From the NCBI GenBank assembly GCA_937873255.1, contig CALMVM010000418.1:1-5551 (forward strand): a DNA stretch of 5,551 nt, read 5' to 3'. Each line of letters starts with the position of its first letter. The first letter of the stretch is position 1. The stretch is from an uncultured Verrucomicrobiota bacterium. Lineage in GTDB: Bacteria > Verrucomicrobiota > Verrucomicrobiia > Chthoniobacterales > SZAS-18. The notes under the pieces are model-generated. The model ran no database searches and was not told where the DNA came from. It was given only the letters and a program-made list of their open reading frames with translations. This document shows positions 5,004 to 5,551 of the stretch, one piece after another. Position numbers and translations under genes: made by a program.

Positions 5004-5142
5004 GCCACTCCGTCGAACCATTGAAAGTGGAGCGAAGGATTAGAGTTAAGATGATCCTAAATTATGATCGCGCGGGGAAATTGTAGGAACGGAGTTGCCA
5101 GCCGTGGAAAGCCAAAGGCGGCAAACGCGGATGTGGTGAGAA

Positions 5143-5155
5143 CTCGTGGCACGAG
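5143..5155. repeat. Perfect 13-base palindrome
   Basis: CTCGTG-G-CACGAG is a 6-1-6 perfect dyad. It opens the hairpin-rich stretch that follows the array and has no relation to the TTANGA half-site, so a second DNA-binding protein or a structural role is possible. Confidence 0.5.
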
Positions 5156-5188
5156 AGGGACGCAAGGATGATCCGATGCAAAAGTGGG

Positions 5189-5206
5189 GGGAGGAGGGTT
5201 CCTCCC
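5189..5206. repeat. GC-rich hairpin, 7-base stem
   Basis: GGGAGGA (5189-5195) and TCCTCCC (5200-5206) pair perfectly around the loop GGGT. No T-run follows on the plus strand; on the minus strand it is followed by the CCCCCAC sequence, so it is not a standard terminator. Confidence 0.5.
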
Positions 5207-5245
5207 TGGCCGGAGCCCAAAAGCGTCTCCGGCACACCCACCACA

Positions 5246-5260
5246 GCGGGGACACCCCGC
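5246..5260. repeat. GC-rich hairpin, 6-base stem
   Basis: GCGGGG (5246-5251) and CCCCGC (5255-5260) pair perfectly around ACA. It is one of five dyads within about 260 bases. Confidence 0.45.
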
Positions 5261-5293
5261 AACACCCCGTGACCGCGGCCACCGCGTCGCGTC

Positions 5294-5343
5294 CAAGAAC
5301 AATCTCCACCCTCGCAGGCTCGGGTCGTATTGTTCTTGACCCG
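5294..5343. repeat. Overlapping inverted repeats
   Basis: CAAGAACAAT (5294-5303) and ATTGTTCTTG (5329-5338) form a perfect 10-base inverted repeat with a 25-base loop. Overlapping it, CGGGTC (5321-5326) and GACCCG (5338-5343) form a second, mutually exclusive stem with an 11-base loop. The alternative pairings look like a switchable structure or a protein-binding region of an origin. Confidence 0.55.
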
Positions 5344-5370
5344 CCGCTTCCCGTGTCCGCGGCAGAGGTG

Positions 5371-5401
5371 AGGATCGAATTTCGCTTGGAGCGAAATCCT
5401 G
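5371..5401 (+). repeat. Hairpin next to an ATCCTG nic-like motif
   Basis: ATTTCGCT (5379-5386) and AGCGAAAT (5390-5397) form a perfect 8-base stem with a TGG loop; outside it AGGAT (5371-5375) faces ATCCT (5396-5400). The sequence ATCCTG at 5396-5401 followed by T matches the nic core of P-type (RP4/VirD2-like) relaxase sites, YATCCTG/Y, which also lie beside an inverted repeat. No relaxase is in the window and a 6-base match is common by chance. It could also be a weak terminator, since TGTTTGTT follows. Confidence 0.3.
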
Positions 5402-5551
5402 TTTGTTCAACCAGGCTTCCAAACCGGAAAACGGGAAAGGGCACTGAGCGTAGGCGACGACAAATCCGCGCGCATGACTATTTAAAACGGATGCGCTCCT
5501 GAGCTACGGGGGTCAGGCAGACCGGTCGACCAGGGGCGAACGCGGCAGGGG

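Larger units (their letters stand above)
4615..5067. repeat. Centromere/operator-like array of TTANGA inverted half-sites (parS candidate)
   Basis: The hexamer TTATGA or its complement occurs at 4622, 4660, 4697, 4878, 4887 and 5062, with a further copy at 3999. The variant TTAGGA/TCCTAA occurs at 4667, 4706, 4840, 4847 and 5055; TTAAGA/TCTTAA occurs at 4615, 4652, 4690 and 5046. They pair into 13-base inward dyads TCNTAA-n-TTANGA at 4615-4627, 4660-4672, 4690-4702, 4840-4852, 5055-5067 and, less exactly, 4887-4899. The next half-site often follows after three bases (4697/4706, 4878/4887, 5046/5055). Perfect palindromes are ATCCTAA-T-TTAGGAT (4839-4853) and TTATGAC-T-GTCATAA (4878-4892). Such multiplicity upstream of a ParA/RHH operon fits a type Ib centromere that doubles as operator. 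Iterons of a replication origin are the alternative. Confidence 0.75.
5068..5551. other. Hairpin-rich region without a convincing gene
   Basis: After the last TTANGA dyad the sequence turns GC-rich and holds five perfect dyads between 5143 and 5400. One plus-strand ORF (ATG at 5176 behind AAGGA, stop 5500-5502, 108 codons) is possible but has no recognised domain, has a Lys/Arg-rich tail, and lies across all but the first of the hairpins. The last 50 bases show nothing that I can name. The mix of an upstream repeat array and dense secondary structure resembles a replication or transfer origin, but no initiator gene or DnaA box was identified. Confidence 0.4.

Noticed and set aside
3993..5067. 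CRISPR array
   Set aside because: Repeats are short inverted half-sites at irregular distances, not long direct repeats with uniform spacers.
5176..5502. 108-codon plus-strand ORF with AAGGA before the ATG
   Set aside because: No family resemblance, Lys/Arg-rich tail, and it spans four exact hairpins. It cannot be excluded but is not supported enough to list as a gene.
5465..5513. tRNA-like start on the minus strand (CCCGTAGCTCAGGAGC)
   Set aside because: The D-loop would be two bases, there is no proper anticodon stem, and no TTCGA arm at the right distance.

Overview
This is a high-G+C bacterial segment with several AT-rich islands. It looks like accessory DNA, most likely part of a plasmid or a plasmid-like integrative element. 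It carries a two-gene partition cassette with an upstream array of inverted half-sites, a decayed tyrosine recombinase coupled to an ScpB-like gene, and a DUF4062 operon of possible conflict/defence type. No replication initiator, relaxase or ribosomal marker is visible, so neither the host nor the replicon class can be fixed from this window.

Layout. (1) Positions 1-1329, minus strand: an operon read right to left. It starts with a DUF4062 (TIR-like fold) protein at 790-1329, followed after 23 bases by an unrecognised 240-residue alpha/beta protein at 44-766. A third gene seems to start at a TTG at 38-40, behind an AGGAGG box, and runs off the left edge. (2) Positions 1330-2124: about 800 bases without a convincing gene. 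The last 120 bases are AT-rich and hold four alternating copies of TTTACAAT/ATTGTAAA. The inner pair forms a 10-6-10 palindrome shaped like a Xer/dif core site. (3) Positions 2125-3494, plus strand: a tyrosine recombinase whose catalytic domain lacks the segment with the second Arg and the His motifs. Its stop overlaps, as ATGA, the start of an ScpB-like double winged-helix protein. (4) Positions 3529-4602, minus strand: a small ParA ATPase (GTG start) followed by a ribbon-helix-helix partner with a long disordered N-terminal tail, as in type Ib (ParFG-like) partition systems. (5) Positions 4603-5551: about 950 bases with no convincing large gene. The first half is a centromere/operator-like array built on the half-site TTANGA, with 1-base and 3-base spacings. 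The array contains a 17-18 codon ORF behind a perfect Shine-Dalgarno. The second half is rich in perfect GC-rich hairpins, and one of them abuts an ATCCTG/T motif like the nic site of P-type oriTs.

How the parts may work together (inference): the RHH protein probably binds the TTANGA array both to repress parA and to act as centromere-binding protein for ParA-driven segregation. The recombinase/ScpB pair also belongs to the chromosome/plasmid maintenance sphere (Xer and Scp functions), so the right-hand 3.5 kb reads as a replicon-maintenance module. The left operon reads as cargo. The features most worth following up are the half-site grammar of the array, the frame-preserving deletion in the recombinase with retained coupling to scpB, the dif-like site in its promoter, and the DUF4062 operon with its uncharacterised partner.
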